Positions 1 to 7,220 of a stretch of 11,934 bases of DNA are shown piece after piece; the first letter of the stretch is position 1, and every line of letters starts with the position of its first letter. Origin of the DNA: Candidatus Kuenenia stuttgartensis. Its GTDB lineage: Bacteria > Planctomycetota > Planctomycetia > Isosphaerales > Isosphaeraceae. The position numbers were made by a program, and so were the translations under genes. The stretch covers positions 1 to 11,934 of the forward strand of contig CAMCFM010000080.1 in NCBI GenBank assembly GCA_945874095.1, in the 5' to 3' direction. The notes under the pieces were generated by a model that saw nothing but the letters and a program-made list of their open reading frames with translations, ran no database searches and was not told where the DNA came from.

Positions 1-2384
1 TTCTTTTGTCAGAGAAGGTTGTCGATAACGATTCGGGCCGGACCTATGATTTGGATGCGACTCGCAAGGCCCAGTATTTGGTCGCAAACCCAGACATCGT
101 TCGCATTGACGACCGCGGCGGAGTGGTTGGTCTGGTGGATGGAAAGACAGAAGTTACAGTCAAAAACGGTTCACTGGTCAAGGTTTACGATGTTCAGGTG
201 ACGGGCGTGAGCAAGCCTGTCGAGTCTACCTTTGAGACCGACGTTCAGCCGATCCTGACCCGACTTGGTTGCAACAGTGGCCCATGCCATGGCAAACAGC
301 GTGGTCAGAACGGGTTCCAGCTTTCACTTTTCGGATTTGATACAGACTTTGATTACAACGCCGTGGCGACTGAAAATCGCGGCCGTCGGGTCTTTCTGGC
401 ATCTGCTGAAAACAGTCTTTTGCTCATGAAGGCCACGGCCGCACTGCCCCACGGTGGAGGCAAGCGGCTCGACCCTTCAAGCCCGTACTATGCCACAATT
501 CTGAGCTGGATCCGTGCCGGTTTGCCTCATGCGGCGGCCGATGCTCCAAAGCCGGTTTCAGTCGCGATCGAGCCTCGTCAGTTGACACTTAAGCCCAAGG
601 CTTCAAGTCAGTTACGAGTTCTCGCGACTTACAGCGACAAATCCGTAAAGGATGTGACGCACCTGGCCGCATTTTCATCGAGCGATTCGGTGATCGTCGG
701 GGTGGATTCGGACGGGCTGGCTACGGCTGGTCCATTGCCGAGCGAAGTGGCGGTTTCGGCACGATTTGATAATATTTTCGCATCGTGCGAAGTCACCATC
801 CCACTACCTGGCAAGGTTACGGACGACTATTATCGCAAACTGCCGCGTTATAACGAGGTGGATGACCTGGTTTATGGGCGTCTGCAAAAGCTCGGGATCA
901 CGGTTTCAGGCCCAGCGGACGACTCGACATTTATGCGCCGGGCATACCTGGATGTGATTGGCCGATTGCCGACCTCTGAGGAAGCACGACTGTTTTTGGC
1001 AGACACCTGTACCGAAAAACGCGAAAATCTGGTGGACACCTTGCTGGATCGGCCGGAATATGCCGACCACTGGGCCATGAAGTGGATTGATCTATTACGT
1101 CCAAATCCTTATCGAGTTGGGATTAAGGCGGTGATCAACCTCGATGCCTGGATTCGCGATCAGTTTCGCCAGAACCGTCCTTATGATGCGTTTGTGAACG
1201 ACATTTTGACCGCATCTGGCTCGACCTTTGACGTCTCTCCAGCGACATTTTTTCGAGATCGCCGCGAGCCGGAGGAGATCACTCCGGTGGTGAGCCAACT
1301 GTTTTTGGGGATCCGTCTGGACTGTGCCAAGTGCCACCACCACCCGTTTGAGGTCTGGTCTCAGGAAGATTTTTACGGTCTGGCAGCCCACTTTGCAAAG
1401 ATCGGGCGTAAGGGGACAGGACTTTCTCCACCAATTTCCGGGAGCGAGGAAGTGGTCTTTCCTGGGAAGTCGGGGCGGGTGGAGCATCCGCGAACGGGAG
1501 TGACTGTTGAGGCCAAGCCTCTATTCCAATGGGCCAATGCATCGCCGGTCAATTCATCGTCTACGGCTCCTAAGCCATCTTCAGACAGGGATTTGCGAGA
1601 ATCGCTGGCCAAGTGGGTGACGGCTCCAGAAAACCCATATTTTGGGCAAGTGATTGCCAATCGGGTCTGGGCCGATTTGATGGGCCGGGGAATTGTCGAG
1701 CCGGTGGACGACATCCGTGCGACAAATCCTGCCTCGAACCCGGAGCTGATGATCTGGCTGGCCAAGGATTTCCGTTCCACAGGCCACAATTTGAAGCATT
1801 TGATGAGGCGGATCATGACGAGCTATGTCTACGGTCTGTCGAGCCAGCCTGAACCAAGAAATATCGGCGATACACGGCTTTTCTCGCGTCACTACCGGAC
1901 CCGTCTCAGAGCTGAAACCCTGCTCGACGTGGTTTGCGACGTTACGGGAGTTCCTGAAAGTTTCAATGGAGCTGCGCCTGGAACGAGGGCTGCGGCTTTG
2001 TGGACTTTCCGGACTCCGAACGTTTTTCTCGATACATTTGGTCGACCTGACCCGAATCAGGATCCACCGTGTGAGCGACTCGGTGAAGGCACTGTGACAC
2101 AAGCCCTTCACCTGATGAACGCTCCGAACCTTCAGGATAAAATTCAGAGCGATCAAGGGGCTGTGGCCACTTTGTCGAAGTCGGATCTAACGCCTGAAAA
2201 GATCATTGAAGAGCTTTACCTGACGTGCTTTACACGCAAGCCGAGTGCTGCCGAGCAGGCAGTTGCTCTGAAACTCTTTGCGGACCCCGAAACACGTAAG
2301 GCCGGTGCCAGGCCACGCAGGATCGCTGTAGAGGATCTGCTCTGGGCACTTCTGAACACAGCGGAATTCGTCTTCAAGAACTAA
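1..2384 (+). CDS. DUF1549/DUF1553 cytochrome-c-like protein with Ig-like (Big_2) domains, 5' partial
   Basis: The frame is open to the left edge (first full codon at 3) and the protein begins inside an Ig-like domain, so the true start lies upstream. Residues below count from the TTG at 6. Residues 1-68 look like the end of a Big_2 domain. C89 to H95 (CNSGPCH) is a cytochrome-c-type motif with four residues between the cysteines, followed by PHGGGKR near 148-154. A second Ig-like domain spans about 180-268. DUF1549 (PSCyt2) covers about 283-480 and includes a CAKCHHHPF motif at 440-448, a standard CXXCH site. DUF1553 (PSD1) covers about 525-785, with 'NRVWADLMGRGIVEPVDD' typical of that family. 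These domain combinations are characteristic of planctomycetes. The protein is presumably exported and heme-binding, but its substrate is unknown. It is the first gene of a cluster with the DUF1501 gene, 52 nt downstream. Confidence 0.93.
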   Translation, partial: LLSEKVVDNDSGRTYDLDATRKAQYLVANPDIVRIDDRGGVVGLVDGKTEVTVKNGSLVKVYDVQVTGVSKPVESTFETDVQPILTRLGCNSGPCHGKQRGQNGFQLSLFGFDTDFDYNAVATENRGRRVFLASAENSLLLMKATAALPHGGGKRLDPSSPYYATILSWIRAGLPHAAADAPKPVSVAIEPRQLTLKPKASSQLRVLATYSDKSVKDVTHLAAFSSSDSVIVGVDSDGLATAGPLPSEVAVSARFDNIFASCEVTIPLPGKVTDDYYRKLPRYNEVDDLVYGRLQKLGITVSGPADDSTFMRRAYLDVIGRLPTSEEARLFLADTCTEKRENLVDTLLDRPEYADHWAMKWIDLLRPNPYRVGIKAVINLDAWIRDQFRQNRPYDAFVNDILTASGSTFDVSPATFFRDRREPEEITPVVSQLFLGIRLDCAKCHHHPFEVWSQEDFYGLAAHFAKIGRKGTGLSPPISGSEEVVFPGKSGRVEHPRTGVTVEAKPLFQWANASPVNSSSTAPKPSSDRDLRESLAKWVTAPENPYFGQVIANRVWADLMGRGIVEPVDDIRATNPASNPELMIWLAKDFRSTGHNLKHLMRRIMTSYVYGLSSQPEPRNIGDTRLFSRHYRTRLRAETLLDVVCDVTGVPESFNGAAPGTRAAALWTFRTPNVFLDTFGRPDPNQDPPCERLGEGTVTQALHLMNAPNLQDKIQSDQGAVATLSKSDLTPEKIIEELYLTCFTRKPSAAEQAVALKLFADPETRKAGARPRRIAVEDLLWALLNTAEFVFKN

Positions 2385-2420
2385 TCATTCTGGAACTCCC
2401 GTCCCATCTTCTGACCTTCC

Positions 2421-2425
2421 GGAGG
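2421..2425 (+). promoter_or_regulatory. Shine-Dalgarno site for the DUF1501 gene
   Basis: GGAGG lies 11 nt upstream of the ATG at 2437. It supports that start for the DUF1501 gene and suggests independent translation initiation after the 52-nt gap from the upstream gene. Confidence 0.6.
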
Positions 2426-2436
2426 AATCGAGTCTC

Positions 2437-3801
2437 ATGTCCATTCACTATAATTGCGAACGCATCGGACGCCGTGATTGCCTCAAGCTCGGTCTCTCTG
2501 CCGCTACGGGATTGGGATTTGCGGACCTCCTTCGATTGAGAGGACTTGCGTCGGAATCCGCCAAGACCATTCCCACCAGTATCGCCAAGCCGAGGATGAT
2601 GGCTGCCCAGCCCACTTCGTGCATCCTGATCTGGCTCGATGGAGGCCCGACCCACTACGAGACATTCGACCCCAAACCGAACGCTCCCAAAGAGATCCGA
2701 GGGGAATTCAACCCGATTCAGACCAGCGTTCCCGGTATCCATTACAGTCAGGAACTGCCGAAGCTGGCCTCGATTGCCAACAAGCTGGCCATCGTCCGCT
2801 CCATCTGCCACAATCAAGGCAATCACGGGGCAGGTAATCACTATATGATGACCGGTGCCCCGACCCGGATTCCCGTGGGCTGTGGGGCGTTTGTGAGCTT
2901 TCATCCAAGTCTTGGCTCCACCGTCTCTTACATGCGGAAGGAAGAGCTTGGTGCACTGCCGGGCTATTTCTCGATGCCGTCCATGAGCCGCTCGGGCGGG
3001 CCGAATTTTCTGGGTGCGAAATACGCGCCTTTTGTGGTGGGTGATGATCCGAGCAAGCAGAATTTTCGCGTTCGCGACGTGGCTTTGCCCACCGGTCTGA
3101 GCGAGGGCCGGTTCAGCAGCCGTCGTTCCCTGCGGGCCGATCTGGACACCATGGCCCGGTTCAATGATCCGGCCGCTGGTGATCCAGTGGTTTCTCAGGA
3201 TTCGTATGTGCAGCAGGGGTATGATCTTGTCACGAGTGCCAGCGCTCAGGCCGCATTTGATATCAGCCGTGAGAGCGATCGGGTGCGAGACCGTTACGGG
3301 CGTAACCCGTTGGGGCAGAGAGCCTTGCTGGCACGGCGTCTGGTCGAGGCCGGTGTACCGTTTATCACGTTGAACGAGGGCGGTTGGGATCACCACACGA
3401 ATCTGTTTCCTGCCTTGAAGAAGCGCCTACCAGGTTTTGATCAGACGGTGTCCACCTTGATTCAGGATCTCGATGAGAGGGGCCTTTTAGACACAACACT
3501 GGTTCTCGTTTTAGGCGAGTTTGGGCGGACTCCTCAGATCAATAAGGATGGTGGGCGCGACCACTGGTCGAGTGCGATGTCGGTGATGTTTGCAGGCTGT
3601 GGGACTCCAGGTGGGCAGGTGGTGGGTGCGACGGATCCCAAAGGATATTCTGCGGTGGAGCGGGTGCTTTCTCCTGAAAATTTTGCATCGACCATTTATA
3701 ACAAGCTGGGAGTGGATCCGAACCACATTCTCTATACGCCCCAAGGTCGTCCAACGCACCTTGTGAGCGATCCGACCCCAATTAAAGAGCTGATGGGTTG
3801 A
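2437..3801 (+). CDS. DUF1501 family exported protein (alkaline-phosphatase/sulfatase-like fold)
   Basis: This 454-residue protein matches the DUF1501 family, common in planctomycetes and related by fold to sulfatases and alkaline phosphatases. The N-terminus has a twin-arginine pair at 12-13 (GRRDCLKLG) followed by a hydrophobic stretch, which suggests Tat export of a folded protein. Family landmarks are LIWLDGGPTHYETFDP (D68, H73), GNHGAGNHYMMTG (H130, H135), GGWDHHTN (D318, H319, H320) and GEFGRTP (E361) followed by GGRDHW (R374, D375, H376). These Asp/His clusters are plausible metal ligands, by inference from the superfamily. The gene follows the DUF1549/1553 gene and precedes the PPC gene by 7 nt, so the three are probably co-transcribed. 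DUF1501 genes are very often found directly beside DUF1549/DUF1553 genes. The enzymatic substrate is not known. The start is supported by GGAGG 11 nt upstream. Confidence 0.93.
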   Translation: MSIHYNCERIGRRDCLKLGLSAATGLGFADLLRLRGLASESAKTIPTSIAKPRMMAAQPTSCILIWLDGGPTHYETFDPKPNAPKEIRGEFNPIQTSVPGIHYSQELPKLASIANKLAIVRSICHNQGNHGAGNHYMMTGAPTRIPVGCGAFVSFHPSLGSTVSYMRKEELGALPGYFSMPSMSRSGGPNFLGAKYAPFVVGDDPSKQNFRVRDVALPTGLSEGRFSSRRSLRADLDTMARFNDPAAGDPVVSQDSYVQQGYDLVTSASAQAAFDISRESDRVRDRYGRNPLGQRALLARRLVEAGVPFITLNEGGWDHHTNLFPALKKRLPGFDQTVSTLIQDLDERGLLDTTLVLVLGEFGRTPQINKDGGRDHWSSAMSVMFAGCGTPGGQVVGATDPKGYSAVERVLSPENFASTIYNKLGVDPNHILYTPQGRPTHLVSDPTPIKELMG

Positions 3802-3808
3802 AATTGCA

Positions 3809-5497
3809 ATGATATCCGCTGCAACGTTTCTGATTGGTGCTGCCATGACCATGGCCGCTCCAAAGACGACCCATTTTTATCCTTCAGCAATCACTCGGGG
3901 TGTCGCTCCAGTTGTGGTGACCGCTGAGGGTGAAGTCGGGACAGATCCTAAAATCTGGGTGGACGATCCTCAGCTGGAGCTGATAAATTCAGGGAAGTCA
4001 GGCGTTTTTCAGGTTTCAGCGAAGCCTGCGTGTCGACTTGGCTGGCATGTGATCAGGCTTTATAACAAAGAGGGGGCAACCAATCCGATTGCATTATGGG
4101 TGGATGATCTGCCTCACTTTATGGAGAATGAGCCGAATAATGCAACTGACGAGGCGACCCGGATCAATTTGCATTTCAAAGGCAGTTCCGCACAGGTGCA
4201 CGGGCGGTTGGGAAAGAGTGGCGATGTGGATGGATTTCGGGTCCACATTCCAAAGGGTTCCACATTACTGGTTCGATTGGAAGCGAACAGGACGCTTGGA
4301 TCGCCGATGGATTCCACTCTTCAGATCGTCGATTTAAAGGGCTTTGTACTGGCACACAATGATGATTCTCGGGGAGTGGATCCGGAACTGACCTGGACGG
4401 CTAGAGAATCTATGGACGTCGTGGTCAGGGTTTTTGCATTTCCATTCGAGCCAAATTCGACAATCAGTTTTTCGGGTGGATTGTCACACATTTATCGGTT
4501 GGCATTATCAAATGGGCCTGCTGTCGATCACCTTTCAACATTCGCATTTCAAAAGCCTGATCAGATCCTTGCCCCAAAAGGATTCAATTTAAATGATCCG
4601 GTAAAGATTGGAATTGCAAACTTTTCATCATCTTCCGCTCTAGGACTTTTGACGATCGAAGGTGGAGAGCCGCAGATCGTGCCTCAATCACAGTTTCCGA
4701 CACTGGATGCAGATGCTCCAAATGCGAATTTAAAACTGACGACTCCTCTGATGGTGGGTGGAACGATTGCAAATCCAGGCGATCGCAAGCGGTTTTCGAT
4801 CATGGCGAAAAAGGGCGAGAATATTCTTTTCCGTGTTTTCTCAAAAACATGGGAGTCTCTGCTGGATCCGGTTTTGACGATCCTTGATGACAAGGGCCAG
4901 GTTGTTCTGGAGCAGGACGACTCGACGGATAATAGTCGCGACGTGGATCAAGCCTGGGCTGTGGCAGCGGACGGCAATTATTCCGTAGAGATTACCGACC
5001 TGCATCGACGTGGCGGACTTCGCTATTTTTATGGGATGGAAGTCACTCGCGAGGGTTTGAGCCCGGAAATGAGTGTGGCGTTGACCAACCTTGTTATCAA
5101 GGCTGGTGAGAAGGCGGAAATGGCTGTAAATTATGATAAAAGAGCTGATTTGGAATCGCCTGTTAAAATTCAGGTCAAAGGACTTCCGAAGGGTTTTCCG
5201 GAAGTGAAGCCGACCGAGCCGACTGCTGCCGCACCGCCGGAGGCCTCTAAAAAAGGCGGAGGGCGGCGACGACGCGGGAATCCTGCGGCTGGACAGAATA
5301 CGATCACAGTTCCAATGACACTGACAGCCGATCAGATCAAAGCGATTGGTGAATGGTCAGGGCCAGTTCAAATCGTGGCCACAGGCTCGGATGGGAAGTC
5401 GATCCCGGTGCGATTCAACGGAATCAAAGGCTCAAAAATGGGGCTTGATCATTTCTGGCTGACCATTCTGGCAACCCCACCCGCCAAGCCAAAGTGA
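3809..5497 (+). CDS. Secreted protein with two PPC (bacterial pre-peptidase C-terminal) domains
   Basis: This 562-residue protein begins with a short hydrophobic segment (MISAATFLIGAAMTMAA), a probable signal peptide although it has no positive residue before the core. ATGs at residues 13 and 15 would remove most of that segment, so the first ATG is preferred; an in-frame stop at 3791 bars a much longer form. The first PPC domain starts at the typical ENEPNN (from residue 106) and runs to about 235. A second, with GDRKRFSI, DPVLTILD and YSVEITD, covers about 309-415. Near residues 470-490 is a Pro/Ala/Gly-rich linker ending in a basic KKGGGRRRR tract (481-489). PPC domains are beta-sandwich modules of secreted hydrolases; no protease or other catalytic domain is visible, so this is likely a binding or accessory surface protein. 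It starts 7 nt after the DUF1501 gene with no strong ribosome binding site, suggesting translational coupling. Confidence 0.88.
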   Translation: MISAATFLIGAAMTMAAPKTTHFYPSAITRGVAPVVVTAEGEVGTDPKIWVDDPQLELINSGKSGVFQVSAKPACRLGWHVIRLYNKEGATNPIALWVDDLPHFMENEPNNATDEATRINLHFKGSSAQVHGRLGKSGDVDGFRVHIPKGSTLLVRLEANRTLGSPMDSTLQIVDLKGFVLAHNDDSRGVDPELTWTARESMDVVVRVFAFPFEPNSTISFSGGLSHIYRLALSNGPAVDHLSTFAFQKPDQILAPKGFNLNDPVKIGIANFSSSSALGLLTIEGGEPQIVPQSQFPTLDADAPNANLKLTTPLMVGGTIANPGDRKRFSIMAKKGENILFRVFSKTWESLLDPVLTILDDKGQVVLEQDDSTDNSRDVDQAWAVAADGNYSVEITDLHRRGGLRYFYGMEVTREGLSPEMSVALTNLVIKAGEKAEMAVNYDKRADLESPVKIQVKGLPKGFPEVKPTEPTAAAPPEASKKGGGRRRRGNPAAGQNTITVPMTLTADQIKAIGEWSGPVQIVATGSDGKSIPVRFNGIKGSKMGLDHFWLTILATPPAKPK

Positions 5498-5528
5498 TGG
5501 ACGTTCGTTGTCATCTTGGTTTATTTTT

Positions 5529-6188
5529 TCACGGATTGACTTCCATTTGATTCCAACCATGAACAGGATGGAAACTGTGGATATAGCGGTTCTGGGGGTC
5601 GCCTCTGAGAATCAGGTGATCCACTTTGGTCACGTGAAGAGCCAGAACGACGAACGAATCAGGTGGGTTGGCCGATTCCATTTCATCCTGACCGACCTGA
5701 AATGATTTTTCGTTGAAAGGGTCACGTTTTTCGAGCGGTTTTGGCCAGTAGAAACCGACTTTGGCCTGAGTTGAAATCGATTGCCAGGCTTTGAGTCGTG
5801 TCGGGCTATCACTGACCATGTCCATGGTGACCATTCCGGTCAGACGGAACTGCTCGCGAGGCTCTGCAAAATACCAGCATACTTCCACTTCAGGCTGAGA
5901 AATCAACTCGTGGAATTTTGAGCTTCGTTGATCGGTGACCATCCAGAAGTCGATTGCATTTGGGCTGGTGGGGGCGATTTTCAGCTCGCCGAGGCAGCCT
6001 CGAATCACAAGGTTCCGCAGGTGTGGTTTCCCAAGCGTATCCACAGTCGCCAGTTGGGCATATCGGCTGGCAGGATCGGCAGCAGTTTTATCGAGACATG
6101 TTTTGATGGCCGTGGCCCATGCAGGAACTCCCATGTGAGAGAGTTCCTGAAATGCAGGCAACGCTAATTCTGGCTTGATGGGGCCCAT
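5529..6188 (-). CDS. PNPOx-like FMN-binding split-barrel protein (Alr4036 / Pyridox_oxase_2 type)
   Basis: The product is 219 residues when started at the ATG at 6188. A longer form could begin at 6272, but it would overlap the beta-lactamase-like gene by 77 nt and add residues that do not resemble the family. Family-like features are an N-terminal helix (PAWATAIKTCLDKT), a barrel strand with GKPHLRNLVIRG (53-64), the FMN-phosphate region TDQRSSKFHEL (85-95), then VCWYFAEPREQFRLTG (103-118), close to what I recall for cyanobacterial Alr4036-like proteins. The C-terminus keeps the R..H.F....GW....V.P pattern. The family binds FMN and is often annotated as pyridoxamine-phosphate oxidase, but members of this subgroup need not have that activity; I infer an uncharacterised flavin oxidoreductase. 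No signal peptide is visible, so it is probably cytoplasmic. It lies 7 nt downstream of the beta-lactamase-like gene on the same strand and is probably co-transcribed. Confidence 0.85.
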   Translation of the reverse strand: MGPIKPELALPAFQELSHMGVPAWATAIKTCLDKTAADPASRYAQLATVDTLGKPHLRNLVIRGCLGELKIAPTSPNAIDFWMVTDQRSSKFHELISQPEVEVCWYFAEPREQFRLTGMVTMDMVSDSPTRLKAWQSISTQAKVGFYWPKPLEKRDPFNEKSFQVGQDEMESANPPDSFVVLALHVTKVDHLILRGDPQNRYIHSFHPVHGWNQMEVNP

Positions 6189-6195
6189 TTTGAAT

Positions 6196-7119
6196 TCATG
6201 ACTTTTTGGGTTTGACGTTGTAGTGATCAAATACAATTTTGGCGGCGTGGGCGCATACCAGATTGCCTGCATTATCAGGGATCCAGCTTTTATCTTCGTT
6301 GTCGGTGGTCAGAACGCAGAGAGCGACTGGGCCTGAAGCGGTTTCAATAATTCCGGCGGCGGTGCGTGAGGCATCGACACTGCCGGTTTTAAATGCGATT
6401 TTGGTTCCATAGGGCAGGAACTTGGGGAATTTCTCGTTGTCGTCGCAGGTCAGCATATGTGCAATCATTTCTTTGGATGCTTCAGGGCTAACCAATTTGC
6501 CGGCTTTTAAAGCCTCAAGCAGACGAATCATTTCATTGGCAGTGGTGGAACCAAGGCCAAATTGCTTGGACCGTTCCAGGGCGATCGAGGTTTCGCGCTT
6601 ATAAACCTTGGAATGGAGCTGGGTGTTTGGGTATCCCATGGCGATCATGGTTTTGGCGGTCGAGTCGAGGCCGATCACGTCCACGACCAGATTTGTAGCG
6701 GTGTTGTCAGAGAATTTGATCATCAGCCGAATGGCGTCACGAAGGGCAAGTGTGGAGCCAGGGGTAAAGTCGTAAGTCAGAATTCCAGCGCCTGGGACTT
6801 TGTCTTCTTTTTTGAGGGTGATCATCTGATCCAGCGAAACTTTTTTCTCGTTTGCCTGGCGATAAGCCTCGATCATGACCGGGAACTTGATCAGGCTGGC
6901 GGTGGGCATCGGCGCGTCGGCGTTCAGGGACCAGTTTTCACCGGTGGTCAAATGCTTCAGGCTGATGGCGACTTTGCCTTTATGAGAATCAGCAAGTTTT
7001 TTGAGCTGGTCGATGGGCAGGTGCTTTGTGGATGGCTCCTGAGCGTATGCAAAACCCAGGGGGGCCAGGGCTGGTGCCAGGCAGGCTGAGAGGAAGTTGC
7101 GGCGATTGGCTGGTGTCAT
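6196..7119 (-). CDS. Class A beta-lactamase-like serine hydrolase, exported
   Basis: This 307-residue protein has an RRNFL-containing N-terminus and a hydrophobic stretch ending at AYA (24-26) before QE, a Tat- or Sec-type signal peptide. The three core motifs of the penicillin-recognising superfamily are present: S75-L-I-K78 (nucleophile Ser and general-base Lys), S137-D-N139, and K244-T-G246. The best omega-loop candidate is KRETSIA (174-180), with E176 as the possible deacylating glutamate, but it does not match the usual class A RxExxLN. The length and order of motifs fit the beta-lactamase2 family (PF13354). It could be a true beta-lactamase, or a DD-peptidase or esterase relative; the sequence alone does not decide. 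The start at 7119 is supported by a weak GAGAG-type site about 10 nt upstream. It is the first gene of a two-gene unit with the FMN-binding protein. Confidence 0.88.
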   Translation of the reverse strand: MTPANRRNFLSACLAPALAPLGFAYAQEPSTKHLPIDQLKKLADSHKGKVAISLKHLTTGENWSLNADAPMPTASLIKFPVMIEAYRQANEKKVSLDQMITLKKEDKVPGAGILTYDFTPGSTLALRDAIRLMIKFSDNTATNLVVDVIGLDSTAKTMIAMGYPNTQLHSKVYKRETSIALERSKQFGLGSTTANEMIRLLEALKAGKLVSPEASKEMIAHMLTCDDNEKFPKFLPYGTKIAFKTGSVDASRTAAGIIETASGPVALCVLTTDNEDKSWIPDNAGNLVCAHAAKIVFDHYNVKPKKS

Positions 7120-7220
7120 GGTGATTCGTTCTCTCTTTTTTTGGAGTGATGACCTGAATTTCAGAAGATTGGGGGGAAGGAGCGTCGCGCCGGTTCTGGT
7201 TTTTGGTTATCATAACGAAG
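7120..7220. promoter_or_regulatory. Divergent intergenic region with two short palindromes
   Basis: This 101-nt gap separates the divergently transcribed beta-lactamase-like and membrane-protein genes and must hold promoters for one or both. Two 11-nt perfect palindromes with a one-base centre are visible: CTGAATTTCAG at 7154-7164 and GTTATCATAAC at 7206-7216. The second includes TATGAT on the minus strand, similar to a -10 box, but no convincing -35 element accompanies it. A purine-rich GGGGGGAAGGAG at 7171-7182 is too far from the start at 7221 to act as its ribosome binding site. Confidence 0.35.

Noticed and set aside
1373..2156. Overlapping minus-strand frames opposite the DUF1549/DUF1553 gene
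   Set aside because: They lie entirely within a gene with strong family motifs and contain no family signature or plausible start region of their own.
2374..3396. Long 340-codon open frame on the minus strand opposite the DUF1501 gene
   Set aside because: It mirrors a well-recognised DUF1501 coding region, has a composition rich in Arg/His/Thr typical of antisense frames and shows no recognisable domain.
5496..5528. Possible terminator between the convergent PPC and FMN-protein genes
   Set aside because: There is a T-rich run at 5520-5529, but the preceding stem is only a few base pairs with a bulge; not strong enough to call.
6189..6272. Longer start of the FMN-binding protein at 6272
   Set aside because: It would overlap the beta-lactamase-like coding region and add 28 residues with no family resemblance; the ATG at 6188 gives the expected length.
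6562..7089. 175-codon plus-strand frame opposite the beta-lactamase-like gene
   Set aside because: The minus strand carries all three catalytic motifs in order and a signal peptide; the plus frame is an antisense shadow.
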